The translations under genes were made by a program, and so were the position numbers. This document shows, in pieces, positions 10,101-18,655 of a stretch of 64,000 nucleotides of DNA (its first letter is position 1; the number at the start of each line of letters is the position of its first letter). The DNA comes from Atopsyche davidsoni (lineage: Eukaryota > Arthropoda > Insecta > Trichoptera > Hydrobiosidae), in assembly GCA_022113835.1 (NCBI GenBank), contig JAILWY010000027.1:2501-66500 (forward strand). The letters are read 5' to 3'. The notes under the pieces were generated by a model. That model made no database searches, was not told where the DNA came from, and worked only from the letters and a program-made list of their open reading frames with translations.

Positions 10101-10196
10101 CCGCGCTTTCTGCTCCAGCAGCGCCTGCGCCGCCCTGCAATGGTTCAGATTAATTTGCAGGACGCGCAGAGACATCGGTATGCTTGCGGTAGGCAT
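7167..10196 (-). CDS. TRAS ORF2: telomere-repeat endonuclease and reverse transcriptase
   Basis: 1009 residues from ATG 10196. Domains: APE-type endonuclease about 8-225 (QINLNH, CEQ, GDFNAK, SDH motifs carry the metal-binding and catalytic residues); reverse transcriptase about 430-720 with FADD at ~656-659 and the upstream TLDVKNAFN block; C-terminal Cys/His motif CPLCDDD..H..C at ~927-945, typical of the R1 clade. It makes the nick in the telomere strand and copies the element RNA there. ATG is chosen because it is the first in frame and gives the 47-nt overlap with ORF1 seen in copies 1 and 3. Full family length, no break seen. Confidence 0.93.
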   Translation of the reverse strand: MPTASIPMSLRVLQINLNHCRAAQALLEQKARELQADIIIACEQHRTPASARWRADATGLTAIATAGDTPVEEIGTAGQGFTWIRVGGIRVYSCYVSPNVAYAEYVAYLARLEQDVRTHAGEVIIAGDFNAKAVEWGARSTTRKGAALADMTAGLGLVVCNNGASTFRRGSSESILDLTFASPGAARSLEGWRVLEEESLSDHLYISFTLNTTAPTYPAVTPPPRGPAWSLRKLDAEKFADSFKRHGEDTISEDPEAAACALVARTRKACDASMPRKWCHPTRRPVHWWSEEIASLRKQSMAARRALQRKRPKAGGTLDCTMEIEAYRSAKKALTISIKAAKERSWEKLCASIDDDPWGLPYRLVMKRLHTPQIIPGITLPGRVDAILDALFPTRPDGGRPAVIVAPDEEIPLFTVPELKIAASRLPNAKAPGPDGIPNEIVKRTAREDPAALLAVFNTCLTKATFPGCWKTARLALVRKGDKPVDLASSYRPLCLLDSFGKLFERLIHSRLDSYIETEGCLSESQYGFRRGRSTADAITRVHRRAEMANAGTWRTRQYCVLVTLDVKNAFNSAPWEKIMEALEKKGVEPHVRAVVDSYFRDRSVHYTPTGGITRTTRTTTCGVPQGSVLGPLLWNIMYDAVLRVELPDGVEEIGFADDIGVVAVARKMSDLQANLNEALRRIAQALGDHHLELAAHKTEAVMLVGRRKHEPPRITVGDAVITPQKSVRYLGMYFDGSLKYTAHIRRAAEKAAGTTAALSRILLNVQGPQEQKRKLLASVAQSQMLFGAEVWAPSMRMAHYRSMLSSVQRRAALRVICGYRTVSADAALVLAGIPPIDLLAEERKAIFEDAGDRDTARANARATTVQKWQDRWSESLKGRWTQRLIPVLAPWIYRAHGQVTYRLTQLLTGHGCLGSYLARIGRSASARCPLCDDDIDDAEHALFKCCATESERWRLRCRAGVAWTVEELVPSMLERKTAWDAVTDFCEKVQRKREELERARQVSPPQPP

Positions 10197-11586
10197 TCAG
10201 GTAGTTCCTGAATGCCTCACATTTACCGCTCCCTTGGGCGTGGTCGCTTCTTTTGCCTGATGCGACGCATGTCGGGCACTTCGGCCTGTTTCGGCACTCT
10301 TTGGCCTTGTGCCCGGGTCGGCCGCAGGTGAAGCACTGCTTGCTCTTGTCCGGGCCTCTGCAGTTTGGCGCAGCGTGGCCGAAGCCGAGGCACCTGAAGC
10401 ATCTGGTGATTGTCAGATGCTCTCGCACTCGGCAGCTGACCCATCCGACGCGGATCTTGCCCGCTGCCAGGACGGTCTGTGCTGCGTCTGTCGGAACGTC
10501 GGCCAGGCCCGTTCTGGTGCCGTTTCGGGCCGGGAGGAACTTGACAGCTCCGACCGCGTCCGGCGTACACCCAGCCTGCGCCGCTAGCGCGGTGGCCTGC
10601 TCGTCTGCCGTCGTTGACTCGTCGAGGTTGTGTACCTCGACGGTCAAGGTCGTGCCAAGGCTCTTGACGTTGGCGTTCTCGCCCAGAACGCCGGCTACCG
10701 CCTTGGCAAATTTGATGGCCGTATCGGCATTCGCCCCGTCCAACTCGACCACGATGTGGCCTGCGCGGGTCTTGCGGACAGTCCGGACGTTGGCGCCTTG
10801 CTCGTCCGGCCTGACCGCAGTCTTCACCGCGGAGATCGTCTCTGCGGCGGTCTTCCCGTTGAGGGGACGTATCTCCACGGCTGGCAATTTTCGCGCCGGG
10901 AATCGCATTCTGGTCTGCGGGGGTTCAGGAGGGCGCTTTTTGGCGGCCCGCCTTTTGACGATGGTGAAGTCGCCGTCGTCGTTCTTTGCAGGGTCTATTG
11001 GTGCTGTCAACGGTGGTGCTGCTGCTTTTGATCGCGCTGCTGCTGCTGTTGGCGGTGCTGTTGCTAATTTTGTCCGCGGTGCTGCTTTCGGTGCCACTGC
11101 CGTAATCTTTTCGATTGCTGCTACGGTAGATGCTGCTGCTGTCGCTGTTGCTGATGTTGTCCCCGCAGCGAGGGACGTTCTTCGGCTATGTTGTGGTTTG
11201 AACTTATCTACCCCCGTTTCTTGGGAAGGGAGGACACTTATGGACTTACGCGCAGGGACGGCTGCAGCCTTGGCGTATGTCCCTGGTAGTGATGCCCTGG
11301 AAGTCGATGGTCTGGGGTCGGGTCTGGGTGGAGGCACTGTGGGCGTCATGGCGTGTGTGGCGATGCGCCTGATCCATAGGCGTGTAGCCGGGCGCAGTTT
11401 CTCGACGGCCGCCTTTAGCGTTCTGTTTGTGTTTGGCCTTACCGCCTTTTCCAACTCGGTGGTGAGTCTTTCCAGCTCACACACGAATTGGTAGATAAGT
11501 TCAGGTTCAGGGAGGGTATCCTTGATCAATGCTAGGGTCGTCGCCGGTGTCTGTTTGTGTTTTGGTTTGATTCGATTTATATTCAT
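10150..11586 (-). CDS. TRAS ORF1: Gag-like zinc-knuckle protein
   Basis: 478 residues from ATG 11586, same organisation as ORF1 of copy 1: low-complexity N-terminal half, conserved central block, three zinc knuckles at 396-456. RNA-binding component of the element particle (family knowledge). It differs from copy 1 at a few residues, for example I for Y at residue 6. Intact. Confidence 0.9.
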   Translation of the reverse strand: MNINRIKPKHKQTPATTLALIKDTLPEPELIYQFVCELERLTTELEKAVRPNTNRTLKAAVEKLRPATRLWIRRIATHAMTPTVPPPRPDPRPSTSRASLPGTYAKAAAVPARKSISVLPSQETGVDKFKPQHSRRTSLAAGTTSATATAAASTVAAIEKITAVAPKAAPRTKLATAPPTAAAARSKAAAPPLTAPIDPAKNDDGDFTIVKRRAAKKRPPEPPQTRMRFPARKLPAVEIRPLNGKTAAETISAVKTAVRPDEQGANVRTVRKTRAGHIVVELDGANADTAIKFAKAVAGVLGENANVKSLGTTLTVEVHNLDESTTADEQATALAAQAGCTPDAVGAVKFLPARNGTRTGLADVPTDAAQTVLAAGKIRVGWVSCRVREHLTITRCFRCLGFGHAAPNCRGPDKSKQCFTCGRPGHKAKECRNRPKCPTCVASGKRSDHAQGSGKCEAFRNYLNAYRKHTDVSARPAN

Positions 11587-11997
11587 ATTTAGGTCCCACG
11601 AAAAGCTGGGAAATAAGTTTCCCCTGCCGCAGAGCCCGCTTACGCCAGGGAGGCTGGATACAACGAGGGGACGCCAAGTACCTCGAGGGAATCGTTAATG
11701 ATACAATTGTTTAACCACCTTGTACCATTCACCCCGTAGGCACGATGTCTGACACCGTGGGGTTAGGTGGGTTGCGCGTCAGGGCCCAACGATTTGCATC
11801 GCTGGGGGGCTCCCTGTCGCGGCTGAGTCTCCCTCCATAGAGGCGTTTTGGAAGGAGGACCCGAGTGCGGCTCGAGTTAGCAGCGACCAGGCGGTTCGAA
11901 CATCGCTCCTCTGACCTAGGCCAGCTGAGCGATAGCCGTTCCACCTGTCTGCTCCCAGGGTGCACCACGAGGAGGTCTGAGTCCGGCTTTGCACCCC
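11587..11997 (-). other. TRAS copy 2 5'UTR
   Basis: 411-nt leader, colinear with copies 1 and 3 apart from the ~17-nt deletion near 11,874. The 5' terminus GGGGTGCAAAGCC follows TTAGG repeat. Confidence 0.7.
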
Positions 11998-12151
11998 AAC
12001 CTAACCTAACCTAACCTAACCTAACCTAACCTAACCTAACCTAACCTAACCTAACCTAACCTAACCTAACCTAACCTAACCTAACCTAACCTAACCTAAC
12101 CTAACCTAACCTAACCTAACCTAACCTAACCTAACCTAACCTAACCTAACC
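11998..12151 (+). repeat. Telomeric (CCTAA)n, 154 nt
   Basis: Perfect CCTAA repeats separating TRAS copies 2 and 3. Confidence 0.97.
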
Positions 12152-12166
12152 TTTTTTTTTTTTTTT

Positions 12167-12198
<32 letters not shown>

Positions 12199-12493
12199 CC
12201 CCCCCCGCAGCTTGGCCCACGGTTGTATTGCTCGAGACTGCGGGGGCGTCTCTTTATTTTTCTCCTGCACAGCCATTAAAAAAAAAAAAAAAACAGTAGA
12301 AAAAACAAAATAGCTGAAATGTAATCATCGTCCCTGCGGGGAGGATCCCCGCAGGCATTTCATCATTTCATATGCTGCATTCCTGTAAAGGGGGAAGAGG
12401 CAGCATATCACACATAATATAAACAAATTAAAAAGGATCTTCCGTCTTCATGCTTCCTGTAGAGGGGGGCGAGTCATGAAGACGGAGGCTTGG

Positions 12494-15400
12494 TCATGGC
12501 GGTTGGGGGGGGCTCACTTGTCGAGCCCTCTCCAATTCTTCTCTCTTGCGCTGGACCTTCTCGCAGAAGTCCGTGACTGCGTCCCAGGCTGTCTTGCGTT
12601 CCAGCATGGACGGGACAAGTTCTTCTACCGTCCATGCGACGCCAGCTCTGCAACGCAGCCGCCATCTCTCCGATTCGGTAGCGCAGCACTTGAACAGCGC
12701 GTGCTCTGCGTCGTCGATGTCGTCGTCGCAGAGCGGGCAACGTGCGCTTGCCGACCGGCCTATCCTCGCCAGGTAGCTGCCGAGGCAGCCGTGCCCGGTG
12801 AGAAGTTGGGTCAGCCGGTAGGTGACCTGACCGTGGGCGCGGTAGATCCAAGGGGCGAGGACCGGGATCAACCGCTGCGTCCATCGCCCCTTAAGTGACT
12901 CGCTCCAGCGATCCTGCCACTTCTGCACGGTCGTTGCCCTCGCGTTCGCGCGCGCGGTGTCGCGATCACCGGCGTCCTCGAAGATGGCCTTTCGTTCCTC
13001 TGCGAGAAGGTCGATGGGCGGAATCCCCGCGAGCACGAGCGCCGCATCGGCCGATACCGTGCGGTATCCGCATATGACGCGGAGCGCCGCACGCCGCTGC
13101 ACGCTTGATAGCATGCTGCGGTAGTGTGCCATCCGCATGCTCGGCGCCCAGACTTCGGCGCCGAAGAGCATTTGGGATTGGGCCACACTAGCGAGCAGCT
13201 TCCGCTTCTGTTCCTGCGGACCCTGCACGTTCAGCAGGATCCGCGAAAGCGCAGCGGTGGTTCCCGCGGCTTTCTCCGCGGCTCTGCGGATGTGGGCCGT
13301 GTACTTCAGGGACCCGTCGAAGTACACGCCCAGGTATCTGACCGATTTTTGCGGGGTGATGACCGCGTCGCCGACGGTTATTCGCGGCGGCTCGTGCTTG
13401 CGCCTTCCTACAAGCATTACCGCCTCGGTCTTGTGCGCTGCCAGCTCCAGGTGGTGGTCCCCCAGGGCCTGGGCGATCCTCCGCAGCGCTTCGTTAAGAT
13501 TGGCCTGCAGATCCGACATCTTTCTGGCGACGGCCACGACGCCGATATCGTCCGCGAAGCCAATCTCTTCGACACCGTCGGGAAGCTCCACTCGCAGCAC
13601 CGCATCGTACATTATGTTCCACAGGAGCGGTCCGAGGACCGACCCCTGTGGCACTCCGCATGTGGTGGTTCTGGTGGTTCTGGTTATTCCACCTGTGGGA
13701 GTGTAATGCACGCTGCGGTCTCGAAAGTAACTGTCCACGACAGCTCGCACGTGCGGCTCGACGCCTTTCTTCTCCAGCGCCTCCATGATCTTCTCCCATG
13801 GGGCGCTGTTGAAGGCGTTTTTAACGTCAAGCGTTACGAGCACGCAGTACTGTCTTGTCCGCCAGGTCCCCGCGTTTGCCATCTCGGCCCTGCGGTGGAC
13901 CCTCGTGATGGCGTCCGCCGTGGACCTACCCCTCCTGAACCCGTACTGAGACTCGGACAGGCAGCCCTCGGTCTCGATGTACGAGTCCAGTCTGGAGTGT
14001 ATCAGTCTTTCGAAGAGCTTCCCGAAGCTGTCGAGGAGGCACAATGGTCGGTAGGAAGACGCGAGATCGACCGGCTTGTCTCCTTTGCGCACCAGCGCTA
14101 GGCGCGCGGTCTTCCAGCACCCCGGGAACGTGGCCTTCGTCAGGCAGGTGTTGAAGACCGCGAGCAGCGCCGCAGGATCTTCGCGCGCGGTCCTCTTCAC
14201 GATCTCGTTGGGGATTCCGTCGGGTCCGGGCGCCTTGGCGTTGGGGAGGCGACTCGCGGCGATCTTCAGCTCCGGCACGGTGAAGAGTGGGATCTCTTCG
14301 TCCGGAGCTACGATGACCGCAGGTCGCCCGCCGTCAGGGCGCGTTGGGAACAGAGCGTCCAGTATGGCGTCCACCCGACCGGGCAGGGTGATGCCCGGGA
14401 TAATCTGAGGAGTGTGCAGCCTCTTCATGACGAGCCTGTAGGGGAGTCCCCAGGGGTCATCGTCAATCGAGGCGCACAGCTTCTCCCAGCTTCGCTCCTT
14501 CGCGGCTTTGATGGAGATCGTGAGCGCTTTCTTTGCGCTTCTATACGCTTCGATCTCCATCGTGCAGTCCAGGGTTCCTCCTGCCTTTGGTCTCTTCCTC
14601 TGCAGTGCCCTTCTGGCAGCCATGGACTGCTTCCGCAGAGAAGCGATCTCCTCAGACCACCAGTGGACGGGTCTTCTGGTCGGGTGGAACCACTTGCGCG
14701 GCATGGACGCGTCGCACGCCTTCCGGGTCCTCGCGACGAGAGCGCACGCCGCCGCTTCCGGATCCTCGCTGATGGTGTCTTCCCCGTGCCGCTTGAAGCT
14801 GTCCGCGAATTTCTCCGCGTCCAGCTTCCGCAGGCTCCAGGCCGGTCCTCGGGGCAGTGGTGGCACAGCTGGGTGGGTGGGCGCCGTCGTGTTGAGGGTG
14901 AAGGATATGTAGAGGTGGTCGCTCAACGACTCTTCCTCCAATACCCTCCAACCCTCGAGCGATCGTGCGGTTCCCGGGCTCGCGAACGTCAGGTCTAATA
15001 TAGACTCTGACGAGCCCCTCCGGAACGTGCAGGCGCCGTTATTGCACACGACGAGGCCCAGTCCAGCCGTCATGTCGGCGAGTGCCGCTCCTTTCCGGGT
15101 CGTCGACCGCGCTCCCCATTCGACGGCCTTCGCGTTGAAGTCGCCGGCGATGATGACTTCACCTGCGTGCGTCCGGACGTCCTGCTCGAGCCGGGCGAGG
15201 TACGCTTCGTACTCTGCGTACGCCACGTTAGGTGAAACGTAGCACGAGTACACGCGTATACCTCCGACCCGGATCCATGTGAAGCCTTGCCCCGCGGTGC
15301 CGATCTCTTCGACGGGGGTGTCGCCGGCTGTGGCTACGGCTGTCAGCCCCGTCGCGTCGGCCCTCCACCTGGCGCTTGCCGGAGTGCGGTGCTGCTCGCA

Positions 15401-15523
15401 GGCGATGATGATGTCCGCCTGCAGCTCCCGCGCTTTCTGCTCCAGCAGCGCCTGCGCCGCCCTGCAATGGTTAAGATTAATTTGCAGGACGCGCAGAGAC
15501 ATCGGTATGCTTGCGGTAGGCAT
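12494..15523 (-). CDS. TRAS ORF2: endonuclease and reverse transcriptase
   Basis: 1009 residues, intact, same domain order as copy 2: APE-like endonuclease, RT with FADD near residue 656, C-terminal Cys/His motif near 927-945. It differs from copy 2 mainly in the endonuclease part and the linker after it. Start ATG 15523 overlaps the ORF1 stop by 47 nt. Even with a broken ORF1 in cis, the enzyme could act if ORF1 protein came from another copy (inference). Confidence 0.92.
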   Translation of the reverse strand: MPTASIPMSLRVLQINLNHCRAAQALLEQKARELQADIIIACEQHRTPASARWRADATGLTAVATAGDTPVEEIGTAGQGFTWIRVGGIRVYSCYVSPNVAYAEYEAYLARLEQDVRTHAGEVIIAGDFNAKAVEWGARSTTRKGAALADMTAGLGLVVCNNGACTFRRGSSESILDLTFASPGTARSLEGWRVLEEESLSDHLYISFTLNTTAPTHPAVPPLPRGPAWSLRKLDAEKFADSFKRHGEDTISEDPEAAACALVARTRKACDASMPRKWFHPTRRPVHWWSEEIASLRKQSMAARRALQRKRPKAGGTLDCTMEIEAYRSAKKALTISIKAAKERSWEKLCASIDDDPWGLPYRLVMKRLHTPQIIPGITLPGRVDAILDALFPTRPDGGRPAVIVAPDEEIPLFTVPELKIAASRLPNAKAPGPDGIPNEIVKRTAREDPAALLAVFNTCLTKATFPGCWKTARLALVRKGDKPVDLASSYRPLCLLDSFGKLFERLIHSRLDSYIETEGCLSESQYGFRRGRSTADAITRVHRRAEMANAGTWRTRQYCVLVTLDVKNAFNSAPWEKIMEALEKKGVEPHVRAVVDSYFRDRSVHYTPTGGITRTTRTTTCGVPQGSVLGPLLWNIMYDAVLRVELPDGVEEIGFADDIGVVAVARKMSDLQANLNEALRRIAQALGDHHLELAAHKTEAVMLVGRRKHEPPRITVGDAVITPQKSVRYLGVYFDGSLKYTAHIRRAAEKAAGTTAALSRILLNVQGPQEQKRKLLASVAQSQMLFGAEVWAPSMRMAHYRSMLSSVQRRAALRVICGYRTVSADAALVLAGIPPIDLLAEERKAIFEDAGDRDTARANARATTVQKWQDRWSESLKGRWTQRLIPVLAPWIYRAHGQVTYRLTQLLTGHGCLGSYLARIGRSASARCPLCDDDIDDAEHALFKCCATESERWRLRCRAGVAWTVEELVPSMLERKTAWDAVTDFCEKVQRKREELERARQVSPPQPP

Positions 15524-16908
15524 TCAGGTAGTTCCTGAATGCCTCACATTTTCCGCTGCCTTGGGCGTGGTCGCTTCTTTTGCCTGCTGCGACGCATGTC
15601 AGGCACTTCGGCCTGTTTCGGCACTCTTTGGCCTTGTGCCCGGGTCGGCCGCAGGTGAAGCACTGCTTGCTCTTGTCCGGGCCTCTGCAGTTTGGCGCAG
15701 CGTGGCCGAAGCCGAGGCACCTGAAGCATCTGGTGATTGTCAGGTGCTCTCGCACTCGGCAGCTGACCCATCCAACGCGGATCTTGCCCGCTGCCAGGAC
15801 GGTCTGTGCTGCGTCTGTTGCAACGTCGGCCAAGCCCGTTCTGGTGCCGTTTCGGGCCGGGAGGAACTTGACAGCTCCGACCGCGTCCGGCGTACACCCG
15901 GCCTGTACGTCTGCCGTCTGCCGTCGTCGACTCGTCGAGGTTGTGTACCTCGACGGTCAAGGTCGTGCCGAGGCTCTTGACGCTGGCGATCTCGCCCAGA
16001 ACGCCGGCTACCGCCTTGGCAAATTTGATGGCCGTATCGGCATTCGCCCCGTCCAGCTCGACCACGATGTGGCCTGCGCGGGTCTTGCGGATAGTCCGGA
16101 CGTTGGCGCCTTGCTCGTCCGGCCTGACCGCAGTCTTCACCGCGGAGATCGTCTCTGCGGCGGTCTTCCCGTTGAGGGGACGTATCTCCACGGCTGGCAA
16201 TTTTCGCGCCGGGAATCGCATTCTGGTCTGCGGGGGTTCAGGAGGGCGCTTTTTGGCGGCCCGCCTTTTGACGATGGTGAAGCCGCCGTCGTCGTTCTTC
16301 TCGGGGTCCGTTGTCACTGCCAACGGTGCTGCTGCTGCTACTACTGTTGATGGTGCTGCTGCTGCTGTTGGCAAGGCTGCTGTTGCTGGTGTCCGTGCTA
16401 TTGTCGCTTTTTTTCGTGGCGCTGCTATCGGTGCCGCCGCTGCAGTCTTTGGTGCTGCTGCAGCGGTCTTTCTCGTTCCTGCTATTGTTTTTGCTGTTGC
16501 CTCTGTGGGGGGCTGTCGCCGGCTGTGCTGCGGTCTGGCCGCTACTTTCCCCGTTTTGTGTGTGGGGGGATTGCAAGTCGACTTGCGCGCAGGGACAGCT
16601 GCCGCCATGGCATATGTGCCTGGTAGCGAAGCCCTTGAGTTTGCAGGTCTTGCCACAGGTATTGGTGCTGGGATGGTCGAGGTGCGCGCGGCGACACGCT
16701 TGATCCACGCCAGTGTGGCCGGGCGCAGCAGTTGTATTGCCGCCTTTAACGTTAAGTTAGTGTTCGGCATGACTGCCGCATCCAATTTCCTGGCGAGCTT
16801 TTCTAGCTGCCAGGCAAATTCTAGGTCCAGTTCCGGTAGGTTGTCAGTTATCGAGCTAAGGTTCGTCGCCAGTGTCTGATCAGATTGTTTTGTATTTGAG
16901 TTCTTCAT
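15477..16908 (-). pseudogene. TRAS ORF1, frameshifted
   Basis: Reads from ATG 16908 (an upstream GTG at 16920 is in frame but not a likely start) through the low-complexity N-terminal half and the central block. A ~14-nt net deletion near 15,903-15,940 shifts the frame just before the three zinc knuckles. The knuckle-coding part resumes in another frame and ends at the normal stop 15477. The first ~200 residues differ from copies 1 and 2 but match the style of the degenerate copy at 61.6-63.0 kb, so two ORF1 lineages exist here. Confidence 0.85.
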
Positions 16909-17331
16909 TTTGGTTCCCACGTAAAGCTGGGAAATAAGTTTCCCCTGCCGCAGAGCCCGCTTACGCCAGGGAGGCTAGATACAACGAGGGGACGCCAAGT
17001 ACCTCGAGGGAATCGTTAATGATACAATTGTTTAACCACCTTGTACCATTCACCCCGTAGGCACGATGTCTGACACCGTGGGGTTGGGTGGGTTGCGCGT
17101 CAGGGCCCAACGATTTGCATCGCTGGGGGGCTCCCTGTCACGGCTGAGTCTCCCTCCATAGAAGCGTTTTGGAAGGAGGACCCGAGTGCGGCTCTCCTAG
17201 CGGGGCTAGGTTAGCAGCAACCAAGCGGTTCGAACATCGCTCTTCTGACCTAAGCCAGCTGAGAGATGGCCGTTCCACCTGTCTGCTCCCAGGGTGCACC
17301 ACGAGGAGGTCTGAGTCCGGCTTTGCACCCC
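16909..17331 (-). other. TRAS copy 3 5'UTR
   Basis: Leader of 423 nt, close to those of copies 1 and 2 despite the divergent ORF1 that follows. It keeps the 17-nt segment missing in copy 2. Confidence 0.7.
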
Positions 17332-17395
17332 AACCTAACCTGACCTGACCTGACCTGACCTGACCTGACCTGACCTGACCTGACCTGACCTGACC
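17332..17395 (+). repeat. Variant telomere-like repeat: CCTAA then (CCTGA)n
   Basis: After the copy 3 5' end there is a single canonical AACCTAACC, then 11 TGACC units (TCAGG on the minus strand) at 17341-17395. TCAGG is the telomere repeat of some beetles; here it is more simply a degenerate proximal variant of TTAGG that was amplified. Confidence 0.9.
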
Positions 17396-17400
17396 TTGAG

Positions 17401-17786
17401 TATTTGTATTTGTATTTGTATTGGTATTGGTATTGGTATTTGTATTGGTATTTGTATTGGTATTGGTATTGGTATTGGTATTGGTATTGGTATTGGTATT
17501 GGTATTGGTATTGGTATTGGTATTGGTATTGGTATTGGTATTGGTATTGGTATTGGTATTGGTATTGGTATTGGTATTGGTATTGGTATTGGTATTGGTA
17601 TTGGTATTGGTATTGGTATTGGTATTGGTATTGGTATTGGTATTGGTATTGGTATTGGTATTGGTATTGGTATTGGTATTGGTATTGGTATTGGTATTGG
17701 TATTGGTATTGGTATTGGTATTGGTATTGGTATTGGTATTGGTATTGGTATTGGTATTGGTATTGGTATTTGTATTTGTATTTGTA
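17401..17786 (+). repeat. Hexanucleotide satellite (TATTGG)n
   Basis: About 64 units, nearly pure in the centre, with TATTTG variants at both ends. It has no stop in several frames, which produces spurious open frames. Confidence 0.95.
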
Positions 17787-17808
17787 TAGATAGATAGATA
17801 GATAGATC
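17787..17808 (+). repeat. (GATA)n microsatellite
   Basis: Short run of TAGA/GATA units between the hexamer and 10-mer arrays. Confidence 0.85.
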
Positions 17809-17905
17809 GGCGAAGCGGGGCGAAGCAGGGCGAAGCGGGGCGAAGCGGGGCGAAGCGGGGTGAAGCGGGGCGAAGCGGGGCGAAGCGGGGCGAAGCGAGG
17901 CGAAG
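17808..17905 (+). repeat. 10-bp minisatellite CGAAGCGGGG
   Basis: About ten 10-bp units with single-base variants (CGAAGCAGGG, TGAAGCGGGG, CGAAGCGAGG). Confidence 0.9.
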
Positions 17906-18069
17906 TAAGAACACGTAAAACGTGAATTCTTGATAAAAAAAACCGTGAGAAAAAAATATTAATACGCGAACCGTCTTTAGCCGTGGAAACCGTGAAAATC
18001 GATAAACCGTTGAAAGCCTGAGAAAAAACATGAGTCCGTGAATTTTAACTAATGTAAAAGGTGAAAATT

Positions 18070-18655
18070 AAAACACGGACAGACAGACACACATATACAG
18101 ACAGACACACACACAGACACACACACAGACACACACACAGACACACACACAGACACACACACAGACACACACACAGACACACACACAGACACACACACAG
18201 ACACACACACAGACACACACACAGACACACACACAGACACACACACAGACAGACACAGACAGACACACAGACAGACACAGACAGACACAGACAGACACAG
18301 ACAGACACAGACAGACACAGACAGACACAGACAGACACAGACAGACACAGACACAGACACAGACAGACACAGACAGACACAGACACAGACAGACACAGAC
18401 AGACACAGCCAGACACAGACAGAGACAGACACAGACACAGACAGACACAGACACAGACAGACACAGACACAGACAGACACAGACAGACAGACACACAGAC
18501 AGACAGACAGACACACAGACAGACAGACACACAGACAGACAGACAGACACACAGACAGACAGACAGACACACAGACAGGCAGACAGACACACAGACAGAC
18601 AGACACACAGACACAGACAGACACACAGACATTAACAGACACACAGACACACTTT
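18070..18655 (+). repeat. Compound (ACAC/AGAC)n simple-sequence array
   Basis: About 580 nt made of ACACACAG, ACAGAC and ACAGACAG blocks. On its right it replaces the 3' part of the Gypsy element: the integrase frame runs straight into it. Open frames through it are low complexity. Confidence 0.93.

Larger units (their letters stand above)
6829..11997 (-). mobile_element. TRAS-type retrotransposon, copy 2, full length
   Basis: 5,169 nt with every part present: 5'UTR (11997-11587), ORF1 (11586-10150), ORF2 (10196-7167), 3'UTR (7166-6873) and poly(A) (6872-6829). It is flanked on both sides by CCTAA repeat and inserted at C|T of CCTAA. Both reading frames are intact, so this is the best candidate for a competent element in the window. 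It has lost a 17-nt 5'UTR segment that copies 1 and 3 have. Confidence 0.93.
12152..17331 (-). mobile_element. TRAS-type retrotransposon, copy 3, near full length, ORF1 damaged
   Basis: 5,180 nt: 5'UTR (17331-16909), ORF1 (16908-15477, frameshifted), ORF2 (15523-12494, intact), 3'UTR (12493-12199), poly(A) (12198-12152, one G). It is the most internal TRAS of the telomeric block. Its 5' end is followed by one CCTAA and then CCTGA repeats. The ORF1 N-terminal half is a clearly different lineage from copies 1 and 2, while the UTRs and ORF2 are nearly the same. Confidence 0.92.

Noticed and set aside
17341..17395. Coleopteran origin from the TCAGG repeat
   Set aside because: All long telomeric arrays are TTAGG; TCAGG is a short local variant.
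17396..17797. Open frames of Ile-Gly, Tyr-Trp or Leu-Val dipeptides
   Set aside because: Pure translation of the TATTGG hexamer array.
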